64,000 bases of DNA, taken from assembly GCA_032718475.1 (NCBI GenBank), contig JAUCBJ010000867.1, positions 1 to 64,000 of the forward strand. The letters are read 5' to 3'. The position numbers and the translations under genes are program-made. This stretch comes from Nemertoderma westbladi (taxonomy: Eukaryota; Xenacoelomorpha; Nemertodermatida; Nemertodermatidae). The notes below the pieces were generated by a model. That model searched no databases and was not told where the DNA came from. It worked only from the letters and a program-made list of their open reading frames with translations. This document shows, piece by piece, positions 51,401 to 60,751 of the stretch; the first letter of the stretch is position 1; every line of letters begins with the position of its first letter.

Positions 51401-54189
51401 TGGTAGCCCCGGCTACCTTTAAGCCAACCGAGCCCCAGGAGCCCGGCGTTCTGGGGGCTCCCAGGGTTTGTCTCCACAGCGTTTTATCGCTCCTCGACGA
51501 CAGTAACGGGGACTCAGTCGTCAAGGAGCTCGGCCACCACCTGGTCTACCTGCTGTGCGCGGAGCCGCGGACCTCGGGGCCGGTACTCCGCTACCTCCAG
51601 TCCTCCCACGACCACTTTTGTCGCCACGTCGCGGGACTGGACCCCGGCCGGCTGCGCCAGATGGGCTGGTTGCTCAAGGCCACCGCGGTCGAGGTTAAAC
51701 TCTCGGCGCAGCGCGGTCAGCGCAGCAACACGAAGCGACTGCTGCAACTGTTGGTAGACCCCCCGGACTTCGACCGAACCGACAAGGCCAAGTCGTATAT
51801 ATTCGCCGAGGAAACCCCGGAGTTCCCTCGCCTGTTCGAGTTGCTTTACGGGATCAATCTATCGCAACACCAACCGCCGACCCTCGAGTTGCGTTTCCTC
51901 GATCCCGAAGAAATCAACAAGGCGGTTGCGGAGTTCGAGTTAGAGACGGAAGGTGTGCGACGCGTCGACGGCAGGCGGTTGCACCAGTTCTTGTTGGAGT
52001 CGCTAGCGGCGTCACAAAGTCCCGGGAGCCAGCGGGAGGCGATCCTGCAAGAAATCGACTCGGTTCTCGATTACTGCAACGCCGTTAACGAGATACGAGA
52101 TCAACTATTCGGTAAGAACTTGTTTATCTCCGGATGGATTCAAGTTGTATCGACTCTCGTTGCTACGACTCCGTCGCAACTCTTAGAAACCAACGATCGC
52201 ATAGATTCTATAATAAAGATTGCTTTACTGATATTAAACAAAGTGATGTCCCACAATGCCGTCCCGGAACTAACCAACCCGTTGTCGGAGGTTCTACTAG
52301 TGATTGTTTCTTATATAAGCCACTCTAATAAGACCGCAGTCTCTATCGGCCAATCAGATGGGGCCGTTAAAGGACACGGCTCGCGATTAGTTGTTTTATT
52401 GAAGGGCATATTGGATTGGGTGTTGCATATGGGTATGGGCGGTCGTTGTCATAAGTTTAGAGCGAATCTTTACACCGCGGTGCAGTTCTTGTTGGGTTCG
52501 TTAACTGTGAGGGCAAATGAGATGGACGATACGGTCGACCAATCGGACGCGTCCGTTGTCAAACAAGTAGCCAATGAGCGCGACCTCGAGGTCCGCGAGT
52601 GCTGGAACGCGGTGTTTAGTTACGGGGATTCCCTCTACGAGGCGTTATCTCGGGATATGTGCGACGGGCCTTTCGTGTGTCGTATGGTCGCCGTAGCGAC
52701 GCTCGAGTGTATCCTAGACAACGACACGAGGTCTGCCGTGATTGGCTACCTGAACAACCGGGGTTTCCTTAAGTACCTAGTGGATGGAATCTCTTCGAGT
52801 TGCGACGGCGGAGACCGGTTGAAAACCTTCTGGAAACCGGACTCGGTCACCGCCCGGGCTATCTACCTGTACCGCTCCAAGATGGCGTTGCTCTGTAGAG
52901 TGGCGCAGACACGGCGCGGCGCCACCTACCTACTCAACCTGGACATTATGTCGCGCATAGCCGCGGCTGAGGTCCTCGACCTGAGACCCGACGGGGTTTC
53001 CGGCTCCGAGTCCGACTCGATCCGACTCGCTTTCTCGCTGGACGCGAGCGAACGCTACAACCAGATACTGACACCGGTGCTGCGGTTGATGACGGCCGTG
53101 TGCAGCTCGTGTGGTGTGGACAACCTCGACGCGAGCGGCCAGTGTTTGCTCGCGTTGGTCCCCCACACGGAGGTGTTCGTGGCGATACTCCGCTGGAGAC
53201 CCAACGAGTCGGCAGTCGACTCGCTCCGACAGATCGCCTCGCTCACCGGTCTCCTCTGCTCCGCTCTGTCCGCTGGGTTCTCCAGACGCGATTCTCTGGG
53301 GGCCGACACCGACGGACACCTTCGCAAACTACACAGTCAGCTGGTGTCCATGGTAACTGTGTACACAGACTCCGCCGTCATGGATAAGTTAGACTCGATC
53401 CCGAGTGGGAGATCCGATTACAAAGAGATTTACAACGGCGAGGTGAAACGCCTGTTGGTCTACCAAATCGGCGCTCATTTACTCACCTATTGTAAAGTTC
53501 TCACCGCGAAGTCCGGGGCCGCCACTCGCAATCTTATACCCTTGTTCCCGCCCACCGTGACGCCCGTGAGTGGCGGCAGCCCGTCCGCCACAAGGCCCTC
53601 AACCAACAAGGCGACACTTAGTACCTTAATAGACGCCCTCAGACGGAGCGCGAGGGAGTTGCGTATTCAAGGTAAACAGCTGGTTGAACTCGAGGAGAAA
53701 CTGTCGGCCACCAATGAGAGCGTAGATTTACTCGATGACATTGCGGGTTCTAATCAACGTCTAGAGAATGTAGTCGATCTGAAGAGGCGAGTCGTCGCGT
53801 TACATAAACACGTGATTGAGTTGAGTCTCTACGTTATGTGGAAACACATTGAGTTCTACTTGGTCTACTACTCGGTGACCGTCGAGGGCAAACCCCCCAC
53901 CGCGACCGCTAGTGGCGTACCCCCCGAGGGCGGCTCCAGACTGCGGCGGCTCTGCGGCGGCGGCGGCGACGATCGGATCCCGATGTCTCCGAAGTCGCCC
54001 TTATCCGCGTCCTCCCCGGATGTTACTAAGGAGGTGGTCGCTACGTTACGTCACGAGTTGCCTTCGTTACTATCCGGTGTTCTAGAACAACTCTCCGGTG
54101 TAGACGGCCTGTTTATACAAGCTTTAGTCCGTCGGCTACAACGATTAGTTAAATTTGGCGGTTCGGTGGGTTCTCCGTTTCCATGGTAA
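48448..54189 (+). CDS. NUP205: Nuclear pore complex protein Nup205, single exon
   Basis: A 1913-residue uninterrupted frame, close to the roughly 2000 residues usual for metazoan NUP205 (Nup192/Nup205 family, PF11894), an alpha-solenoid scaffold of the inner ring of the nuclear pore. Recognisable blocks occur in family order: near the N-terminus DFLSLLQNPAKNS, VGIAIQGYSN, LSRGLVAVQLFYDGRRC; in the middle DFPMTEAFLELL, then GAGSRAPGFDPYL; later PGVLGAPRVCLHSVLSLL and SGPVLRYLQSS; and the C-terminal YVMWKHIEFYL and FIQALVRRLQ. Residues about 919-941 are a Gly/Gln/Glu repeat (24-bp DNA unit at about 51205-51265) that looks like an expanded solenoid loop. The whole gene lacks introns and is GC-rich with strong third-position GC in its first two thirds. 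AATAAA follows 45 bp after the stop. Confidence 0.95.
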   Translation: MSSFSAPEVSGFRFCAPFKILLKNIHRHIATNDDNIEGLEKSLHSHKIDFLSLLQNPAKNSLHRDEVKRSNTVGIAIQGYSNRHTLSQDFIDEALLISDLLNLNEFAAVDLLIVGEQSQPSFPNLSRGLVAVQLFYDGRRCLIAALRSLLQVSNGRTWTSGLNPTLGGAVTAFCTELIRDGLLQRILSCLATLDVPAQVAALSEQRALGAGKHRRIVVDFLDEIDGLLGECAFSVVAQTAPSDDDCAALLDAVRRVGASDSLSGSGIGLVMALLAVLRGGQCPGNPDAFDAAVGSSDGWRTPQLWSVFQFAWGVFLRATAQSDSLPADLAGYAEQDESLVEEAIDNDVFHWLSALVVEAKSFRSEEFYIRNLHEILTDFISLMPQKVKQLRNQSDESSRIAEAHLLQGVAPPADLQHRFLSLLRLLTRMYAEDPFTTSRAFWDAPSDPRSLPSRSSQRRASLHKFLRLAGELLPPTAFPHYVDLLSALSNSQPGALAVYNLLNSNSYNRSASSSVSWQHFFASLSNYYAYLRREAPPNGAYRHAAPVHRTVSPEELQGLLAILRLIRSVCSGSESARRSVADNPQWSSLVTLCGLVTCSVPIGLKAELLRSVAAFAASHQLVPQIWQTLEASQILQTVRPMATVGTPVTQQPSGILLELEEVETRDEDFPMTEAFLELLAALSAHPVPTRLGAGSRAPGFDPYLGYVRDNVFIKFPGRVYRRPTGLWDVARGCLLVFNRLLANYTPRHTDFRETEAKPPGCEILLHFLNDSQSLKRLLWVVAEAIDLLDKHEPSSTPGSVADASLSALELIDSLFRLQSAFLHSAHDAGVIATPFHELLASVNPRTGRSSYVTSVFRYIGHFASLPAHAAIASSIVLHLARFLRKPKDLLTIAAHNASIGERIRQDYVEALDCDYSLGGGVGGQGGGEGGQGGGEGGQTPTRTEGSTNSSETSSISLMKRNLLRVLIESLSTFASPSFAHWLLGLVAPATFKPTEPQEPGVLGAPRVCLHSVLSLLDDSNGDSVVKELGHHLVYLLCAEPRTSGPVLRYLQSSHDHFCRHVAGLDPGRLRQMGWLLKATAVEVKLSAQRGQRSNTKRLLQLLVDPPDFDRTDKAKSYIFAEETPEFPRLFELLYGINLSQHQPPTLELRFLDPEEINKAVAEFELETEGVRRVDGRRLHQFLLESLAASQSPGSQREAILQEIDSVLDYCNAVNEIRDQLFGKNLFISGWIQVVSTLVATTPSQLLETNDRIDSIIKIALLILNKVMSHNAVPELTNPLSEVLLVIVSYISHSNKTAVSIGQSDGAVKGHGSRLVVLLKGILDWVLHMGMGGRCHKFRANLYTAVQFLLGSLTVRANEMDDTVDQSDASVVKQVANERDLEVRECWNAVFSYGDSLYEALSRDMCDGPFVCRMVAVATLECILDNDTRSAVIGYLNNRGFLKYLVDGISSSCDGGDRLKTFWKPDSVTARAIYLYRSKMALLCRVAQTRRGATYLLNLDIMSRIAAAEVLDLRPDGVSGSESDSIRLAFSLDASERYNQILTPVLRLMTAVCSSCGVDNLDASGQCLLALVPHTEVFVAILRWRPNESAVDSLRQIASLTGLLCSALSAGFSRRDSLGADTDGHLRKLHSQLVSMVTVYTDSAVMDKLDSIPSGRSDYKEIYNGEVKRLLVYQIGAHLLTYCKVLTAKSGAATRNLIPLFPPTVTPVSGGSPSATRPSTNKATLSTLIDALRRSARELRIQGKQLVELEEKLSATNESVDLLDDIAGSNQRLENVVDLKRRVVALHKHVIELSLYVMWKHIEFYLVYYSVTVEGKPPTATASGVPPEGGSRLRRLCGGGGDDRIPMSPKSPLSASSPDVTKEVVATLRHELPSLLSGVLEQLSGVDGLFIQALVRRLQRLVKFGGSVGSPFPW

Positions 54190-54233
54190 CGGTTATGCAA
54201 TAATTAAGTCTATATTTAAACTCGTAAACATGT

Positions 54234-54239
54234 AATAAA
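54234..54239 (+). terminator. Polyadenylation signal of NUP205
   Basis: AATAAA 45 bp after the stop codon; no genomic poly-A tail follows, which argues against a recent processed copy. Confidence 0.6.
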
Positions 54240-54572
54240 CTGTTACCTTCCTTATTTTGGAACACAATAGTGGCAAATCAAACAGAGCTCCATATTTCTT
54301 TATAAAACTGTGATTTATAATAATATTAATATTGTAATATAACTGCTCTGGTCATTCTCAACGCCAGTGGCCGAATAAATAGATTTTCATTTTTTTCCCT
54401 CCTAATAACAAACTGTGCGAAATATATGGGATTGGATTTATTAATATTAATACGCTGTTACGACGTCATTTTCGTAACATTGTATCTTTGATTGGTGTTC
54501 TGGAACGTAACAGGATTACTATTGACACAAATGCCAGCTCGTTAAATTTATATCTTGCATTATCAACGTTGT

Positions 54573-54678
54573 TAATTCTCAATTAAGGGAAAGGAGCAGC
54601 TTACAGTGGCACGTTATTCTAACCAAAACTAAAGCGAATAGAATAGGTTATGTTTTTATTTTTGGGAGTAATCAGCTT
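54573..54678. mobile_element. G-run/C-run family, partial copy C
   Basis: TTAATTCTCAATTAAGGGAA, then CAGTGGCACGTTATT, TAACCAAAAC and GGGAGTAATCAGCT follow copies A and B in order. The G and C runs are missing. Confidence 0.65.
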
Positions 54679-55279
54679 AATTTCACATATACGCCCAATT
54701 TTTGCTTATAAATTTATTCCAAAATGTCAACATTGCTTAACTATTGTATTGATAGCACGAGTTGTTTTATAGCACGGATCCATAGCGAAGTAATGTAAAC
54801 TTTACACGAGATTGAATCCGGGATTTTTTTTAAATTTGGCCAGAGGCCAGTGAAAATCAGTGTAAACGATTTGATTTGGCTGTGAAACATTTAAAAGAAC
54901 TGTGAAGCTTCAATTTATTAAGTTATACATTTAACTGAAAGTAACACGCAAAAACTCTAAATGTTACGCTAAATTGTTTATTGTTAACGGTGATCTAACC
55001 GATGATATCATAACGTTTGGTTGAAATGTGTGCTTTGAAAATATAAAACCATGACATTATATTATTCTACTCAGTTATCTACTCTACTATTATACTATTA
55101 GTTCTACTCACCCTCGATTTCAGACGGAGCCAGAATTGTAGAGTTAGCCTTTCAAATTTTATTTATTAACTATTTAAAATTATCTTTCGTGAAATCTCAC
55201 GTTTCGTATCGATCGTGGATTTTCTTTACATTAGCCTCTTTATCATTAATTTCATATCTTATAGCGAGACAGAGAGGGA
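54679..55279. other. Non-coding stretch
   Basis: AT-rich; nothing supported. Confidence 0.4.
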
Positions 55280-55507
55280 GGGGGGGGGGGGGGGGGATTG
55301 GACGCAAATCCCATCTTGGCGAATTAATATCCCTCCTTAATGTTAAATTAGCAATTTAGGGAAAGGCGCAGGTTACAGTGGCACGTTATTTTAACCAAAA
55401 CAATAAACAAAAGACAATAGAACAGGTTACAGTTTTAGTTTTGAGAGTAATCAGCTGTTATTTGCGTCGAATTTCCCCTGGAGAGGATTAATTTTTATTG
55501 CGACCAG

Positions 55508-55539
<32 letters not shown>
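55280..55539. mobile_element. G-run/C-run-ended element, copy B (260 bp)
   Basis: G17 (55280-55296), then ATTGGACGCAAAT, and a body matching copy A up to AATCAGCTGTTA, then directly TTTGCGTCGAATTTCCCCTG, TTTTTATTGCGACCAG and C32 (55508-55539). It is an internally deleted relative of copy A. Confidence 0.7.
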
Positions 55540-55624
55540 TATATGCTTATAGCATCAGAAAACTTGCCGTTTAAGGGTTCCAAATATGTTACAATGTCTG
55601 AATTTCTCCACTCAAATATATTTT

Positions 55625-56151
55625 GAGAAACAACTGAGAGTATGCGTTCGAGAAACAACTGAGAGGATGCGTTCGAGAAACAACTGAGAGGATGCGTTCG
55701 AGAAACAACTGAGAGGATGCGTTCGAGAAACAACTGAGAGGATGCGTTCGAGAAACAACTGAGAGGATGCGTTCGAGAAACAACTGAGAGTATGCGTTCG
55801 AGAAACAACTGAGAGTATGCGTTCGAGAAACAACTGAGAGGATGCGTTAAAAGATTGCAAGAATTATCGTTCGCTGGATTCTATTTAATAAGTAAGTATT
55901 ACAACGTTGTGGTCTGTGGAACACTTTCTGTATGTATGTGTAGCAGGATGCGTTCGAGAAACAACTGAGAGGATGCGTTCGAGAAACAACTGAGAGTATG
56001 CGTTCGAGAAACAACTGAGAGTATGCGTTCGAGAAACAACTGAGAGGATGCGTTAAAAGATTGCAAGAATTATCGTTCGCTGGATTCTATTTAATAAGTA
56101 AGTATTACAACGTTGTGGTCTGTGGAACACTTTCTGTATGTATGTGTAGCA
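55625..56151. repeat. 25-bp tandem repeats within a 206-bp duplication
   Basis: The unit GAGAAACAACTGAGAG plus GATGCGTTC repeats about nine times at 55625-55848 (TATGCG and GATGCG variants). A unique segment AAAAGATTGC...TGTAGCA follows, then about four more 25-bp units and the same unique segment again (to 56151). Confidence 0.9.
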
Positions 56152-57358
56152 CCATGTCCTGGAATATAGTGACTTTTATTTTGAAATATAATATTTTTTA
56201 ACTGCTTCCATAGAAAAGGGGTTAAACAATCAACTACATTATTATCACTTCTTTTACATTATTCTCACTTATTTGATATTATTTCACTGTAAACTTTGCT
56301 GTTGAATTCATACAAGGTAATTGTATGAATTATAAATATTATTATAGTGAAAATAATGTTCTACATTATTTATAAATAATTATATTCAGGTAGGCCTCCC
56401 TACACCCCCCCCCCCCCCTCCCCATAAATTGTTGTATAAATCTTAATGAGAAAGCAAGAAATTTAAACAAGAGATTTCACATCCCCCCTCCTCCGTTGAG
56501 TAAAACGTTGTCTCCGTCGATATTGCATCAGTACAACCGCAGTTATTCTTCAACCTTATTGTGTGATTCGTTGACTATTGGGGAGCTGGACGTCCCTCTC
56601 TCCCTTTCCTATTATAGTCCGGTGGATGTATCCCGTTTTTTCACTGAACCGTGCCTGCGATACGATACGAAAACGGATTTTCGTATTGCAGTATTTTATT
56701 CGTATCGTTTTCAACAGTAAAGCCAGAGATCACACCTCTTATTTATTTAGGGTTTTTTCAAAATTGGTTAAATAACTCTTTGGACTAAACTAGTAGTGTT
56801 TTTAGTAATATTTAATTCCGCCACTCGCCGCTAGGTGTACATAATTTTTTTCAAATTTCAATTTTTGTTACGTTGGCTGAACACAACAAAACTGTGTTAC
56901 TGACCTTCCCCGCTTCCTGCACAGTTAATTAATTAATTTTGTACATATTATGTCAATTTAATGGGGTAATGAACTCTAAAATAATCACTTAATCAATATA
57001 CATTATGCAGAGCCCCCATGGTGGTGAACAGAGGCATTCCTTGGCTTAACGAGCCTAAAAGATTCTTCCATTCAATATACAGTATGAAATTCATAACGGT
57101 AGCATAAGTCTGTAGAGGTACGGTAACTAAACAACTGTGTTTCTACTGCTATTATTACCGCGGTTCTCATTGTAAAGCTGTAGTCTATTGTACTGGTGAG
57201 TTATTACATATACAACTGGAATGGAGAGCCAAGCATACAAGTCAATACAACAATAATTGTTGAAGAATCCTCACGAATACCAAATATATTACTATTACAG
57301 TATTACTAGGAAGTAAACAGTAGCAGTAAGTAAACTCGTCGATTTCTAACGAACCACG
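56152..57358. other. Upstream region of VAMP7
   Basis: No gene supported. It includes a C run near 56404-56417. The final 200 bp would hold the VAMP7 5' UTR. Confidence 0.4.
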
Positions 57359-58060
57359 ATGTCAGTAAACTCGGAAACGAGTATTCTATTCGCCTGCGTC
57401 GCTCGCGGCACGGTAATCCTCGCGAAACACGCGATATGCGCGGGTAACTTCGTGGAAGTTTGCGAACAGGTTCTTGCCAAAGTCTCCCCGGACAACTCGA
57501 GACTCACCTACTCTCACTTGAACTACTTGTTCCACTACATAATGGAGGATCGAATCATCTACCTCTGCGTCACAGACGACACGGTTGAGAGACAACGAGC
57601 TTTCGATTTCCTGGTTGAGATTAAACGTCGTTTTATCGTTATGTACCAGACGAGAGGATTAACCGCGATGCCTTACGCGATGAATACCGAGTTTTCGCGG
57701 GTTTTACTCAACGAAATGCGACATTTTTCTCAGATGACGGCTACAACCAGCAGTTACGAGATGAGTAGTCATATGGACAGCGCGAGAAGCCAGATGGAAG
57801 ACGTTAAAGCTATTATGGTTCGAAATATCGACTCTGTGGTTCAGAGGGGGGAACGTCTAGAGTTATTGGTGGAAAAATCCGAATTGTTAAATATTTCCTC
57901 GACGACTTTCCGCCAGAGGAGCGGTTTGTTATCCAATCGGTTATACTGGAGGAATGCGAAAATATTTATTATGTTTGTGGTAACGATTCTGGTTGTGAGT
58001 TATTTTATAGTTTGTATTGCCTGTGGGGGGTTCAAGTGGCCTCATTGCGTGAGCAAGTGA
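57359..58060 (+). CDS. VAMP7: VAMP7-type longin R-SNARE, single exon
   Basis: 233 residues, slightly longer than vertebrate VAMP7 (about 220). The N-terminal longin domain spans roughly 5-115 (ILFACVARGTVILAKHA, then YLFHYIMEDRIIYLCVTDD). The SNARE motif spans roughly 132-190, with the zero-layer arginine in DSVVQRGERLELL, which marks it as an R-SNARE. A single membrane segment lies near 200-222, and the tail CGGFKWPHCVSK matches the family's characteristic C-terminus. It works in late endosome, lysosome and secretory-vesicle fusion with Q-SNAREs; the longin domain autoinhibits. Start: ATG 57359, first in frame and aligned with the family start. No introns. The next gene upstream on the same strand is NUP205, 3.2 kb away. 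Confidence 0.94.
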   Translation: MSVNSETSILFACVARGTVILAKHAICAGNFVEVCEQVLAKVSPDNSRLTYSHLNYLFHYIMEDRIIYLCVTDDTVERQRAFDFLVEIKRRFIVMYQTRGLTAMPYAMNTEFSRVLLNEMRHFSQMTATTSSYEMSSHMDSARSQMEDVKAIMVRNIDSVVQRGERLELLVEKSELLNISSTTFRQRSGLLSNRLYWRNAKIFIMFVVTILVVSYFIVCIACGGFKWPHCVSK

Positions 58061-58229
58061 GAGTGTATTGTAGATCGTATGATATATACCACTATATACC
58101 CTGATGATGATACCTGTAATATATATTTACAATCTACCAGATAGTGGGTGGAAAGAGATTTTGTACCCGTTAGAAATGTATCCTTCTCAAGGCGAAAATC
58201 GACCGAGATAACAGATCATTACTCTGAAA

Positions 58230-58235
58230 AATAAA
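58230..58235 (+). terminator. Polyadenylation signal of VAMP7
   Basis: AATAAA 170 bp after the stop; other weaker candidates follow. Confidence 0.4.
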
Positions 58236-60359
58236 ACTAGCCAGAGAAAAACGAAACGTCTATTTGCTTTCGTTTGGTTAGAAAAACTCTTATTTCCTTT
58301 AAGTGATAATTTAACATTGAGACGAGTTATTAATTCGTCGATTTCGAATGGATCCAATCAATTTCCTCCCATGTCTCCGATTTACATATTTGTGTAAAGT
58401 GTGGTGGTTCGAATGGTTATTACACGAACGAACGTAATGAGTCAGTGCAAATAAAATACGAGGACCAGAGCTGTGTAAAACACTTGGCACTTTGCAGCAA
58501 ATATGTATTCTATGTCATTGTAGTTTTTATTAAAAAAATATAGCATTGCGAAAGAATTGAGTATAGAAGATTCAGATTTCAGAGAATTATACTCAGAGGA
58601 GGCTTAGCTCTTAGCAATATCGCAATAAAAGTATATATGATATAAAATTATTTAATTTCGGACAAAGCCGACAGCAATAAAAGTTCATAGTTTTCATTCT
58701 AGACCAAACATGTCTATTTATTTGTACTGTAATCATAATGAAAACTGTACTTGTGCTCAAATTTCCCACAAAGTAATCTAAATTTGATTACCAATACATT
58801 ATAATGTGTTTCTCCGTATGTTTTATTGTAAATTTGTCGTTGTATGTTAATCAGTGCCTTACAGTGCCTCGTGTAGTTTATGAACTGTTATGTCAGCTAT
58901 CGTCTGGTTGGTGCTAATAATACTTAGTATTTTATTACGTTTAGTATTTATAAACTTTCACTATTAGCAGTTTATTACAATAGATTCCTACTCAACGCGT
59001 AGTTGTTCACATGAGTATTTAATGTGTAATTAAGACAAAAATAAAACGTTAATAATGTATATACAAATTTCATGATAACATCCATTACTGATGCATATTA
59101 ACGATTGACATTTGTTTCAATATTTTTCAAATATGGAGGGATTTAATCTTAATTAAATGATACGGTACGATATTATCGGGCCCGGACGCACTGGGTTGCT
59201 AGGACATGCCGAAGACGGTCAGCCACACACTTACCAAGTTCAGCGATATTCCCAAGTTAAGTAGTGTTAATGATCAGCAGCAGACTGGTGATGGAAAGTT
59301 ATTGACTAACCACGAAGTCTGTTAAAAGCAGGATGTTGTTCCGGGCGATAACGCAGTAACTGGTTCGCTTTCTGTGGCTGGATTGTAGGGTAGAGCTGGG
59401 TTGTGGCAATGCGATGCGACTTCATTATAGACCAGTGGTTGTGTGGCGTATCCAACATTGTGCAATGCGTAACACATGAGTATAAATAAGTACAACTATC
59501 CAGGGACCTAGTGACCTGCACAGAAAGGAAGGACATACAAAGGGGAAGGATATATGTACTTTGGGCCTAATTCGGCCACTTTGACACCTTTATTCCTCTT
59601 TTTATGTTTTTAAGCCTCATAAATTATTGGTTCATTATGTTAACTGAACTTTAACTTAACTGTCGAGTGCCTACTTAATTAATATCAAATACATCTGAAA
59701 TTCACTAATAATTGGAAAATGCAAATTTAAAAGTTATGTTATACTAAATTACCAGATAGTGGCGCACTTTGACCTCTTTTGTAAAAATAGTGATCCCCAG
59801 AACCAATTGGCCGCATCCCCATCCCAAGTCCCATTCTTCTCCTTGCGAGATTTATCCAATCTCCTGCTGCTGGAAAACCTGGAATCGTCAAGGAATTTCA
59901 TGTTTTCTTGAAATGTCTGGGAATTCTTCTAAAAAATCGACAAATCATGGAAAAGTTAGGGAATTTTATCCAGGACATAATGTTATATGCGAAAATGTGT
60001 AAAATTTTATCTGCTAGCTTCACTCGCTATTCCATTTCCTCACATCTCTAAATATGTAAACCTATAACACTCTGTCTCTATTTGCTTCTTTGTCAGTAAT
60101 CATTTAGTCTGTTGTGGTAGTTTGCCGATATCTTGATAATGTGAAAGACTCATTAATTATTATCTATGTTAACTTTCTTTTGTAATGTTAAAGCGAATGA
60201 ATAAGATAATGCGGCCAATATAATCTATCTATAAAATGTAGTGTAGCCGCAGTCAGGGAATTTTTTCAAAAAGTCAAGGAAATATCAGGGAAAAATGAAA
60301 CTGAAGGAGAGTGGCAACCCTGACACGGTATTATACCTTACTGTAGTAGGCCTATGTAT
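58236..60359. other. Non-coding stretch
   Basis: AT-rich, no gene supported. A weak 5S-rRNA-like block (AAGTTAAGTAGTGTTAATG near 59255) was considered and not accepted. Confidence 0.4.
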
Positions 60360-60441
60360 ATGGGCTGGGCTTAACTGCTGAGGACACCTAATCCTTGGAT
60401 GGACATTCACAAAATGCTACGTCGGATTCACTGTGTCAAGA
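60360..60441 (+). mobile_element. LINE fragment
   Basis: GGGCTGGGCTTAACTGCTGAGGACACC and the following ACATTCACA, ATGCTACG and CACTGTGTCAAG match the 30060-30140 part of the LINE family with small gaps. Confidence 0.75.
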
Positions 60442-60455
60442 AAAAATGTCGGCAA

Positions 60456-60530
60456 TGTCGTCCTGGTGGGATCGAACTGGTGACCTCCGGGTTGGAAGAC
60501 TAACGCTCTAATCTACTGTATTACAGTTAA
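60456..60530 (-). pseudogene. tRNA-like sequence (tRNA-Gly-like remnant or SINE head)
   Basis: On the minus strand CAGTAGATTAGAGCGTTAG resembles a D arm/A box, CTTCCAA a Gly-type anticodon loop, GGAGGTCACC the variable/T region, and AGTTCGATCCCAC a near-perfect B box. The stems pair poorly, so it is a decayed tRNA or a tRNA-derived repeat rather than a working tRNA. Confidence 0.42.
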
Positions 60531-60639
60531 CGCTGAATTAACATGAACTTTTTTGCACAGTTTCTATAGTAAGTTGATAAAAACTAAACAGAAATTGGCA
60601 GACCGACTGCATAAAAATTGTAAACGTACCACAGGCTTT

Positions 60640-60741
60640 GGGTGTAAACGCTGTGGCGACAATGTCGGCATAACGTTGTGCCGACAGTGCAGATAATGTG
60701 CTGAGTGTTATTCCGACACTGTCGGCACAGCGTTTACACCC
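60640..60741. repeat. Hairpin insertion with 11-bp direct flanks
   Basis: GGGTGTAAACGCTGTG at 60640 pairs with CACAGCGTTTACACCC ending at 60741, and the inner CGACA..GTCGG bases also pair, giving a ~36-bp stem. CCACAGGCTTT occurs on both sides (60629-60639 and 60740-60750). Confidence 0.75.
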
Positions 60742-60751
60742 ACAGGCTTTT

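Noticed and set aside
55539-55860. Minus-strand frames repeating FLERILSVVSRTHPLSC
   Set aside because: Translation of the 25-bp tandem repeat in several frames; not a gene.
55625-56054. CRISPR-like array (regular 25-bp repeats)
   Set aside because: Repeats are directly tandem with no unique spacers, and the DNA is eukaryotic.
56496-56775. Short open frames upstream of VAMP7
   Set aside because: No domain or similarity; two overlapping frames of similar quality suggest chance.
59171-59300. Possible 5S rRNA-derived sequence (AAGTTAAGTAGTGTTAATG, then GACTGGTGATGGAA)
   Set aside because: Only the box-A-like block matches; the rest of a 5S gene and its spacing are not present.
60456-60530. 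Functional tRNA-Gly gene
   Set aside because: A- and B-box-like sequences are present but acceptor and anticodon stems do not pair; kept only as a remnant.
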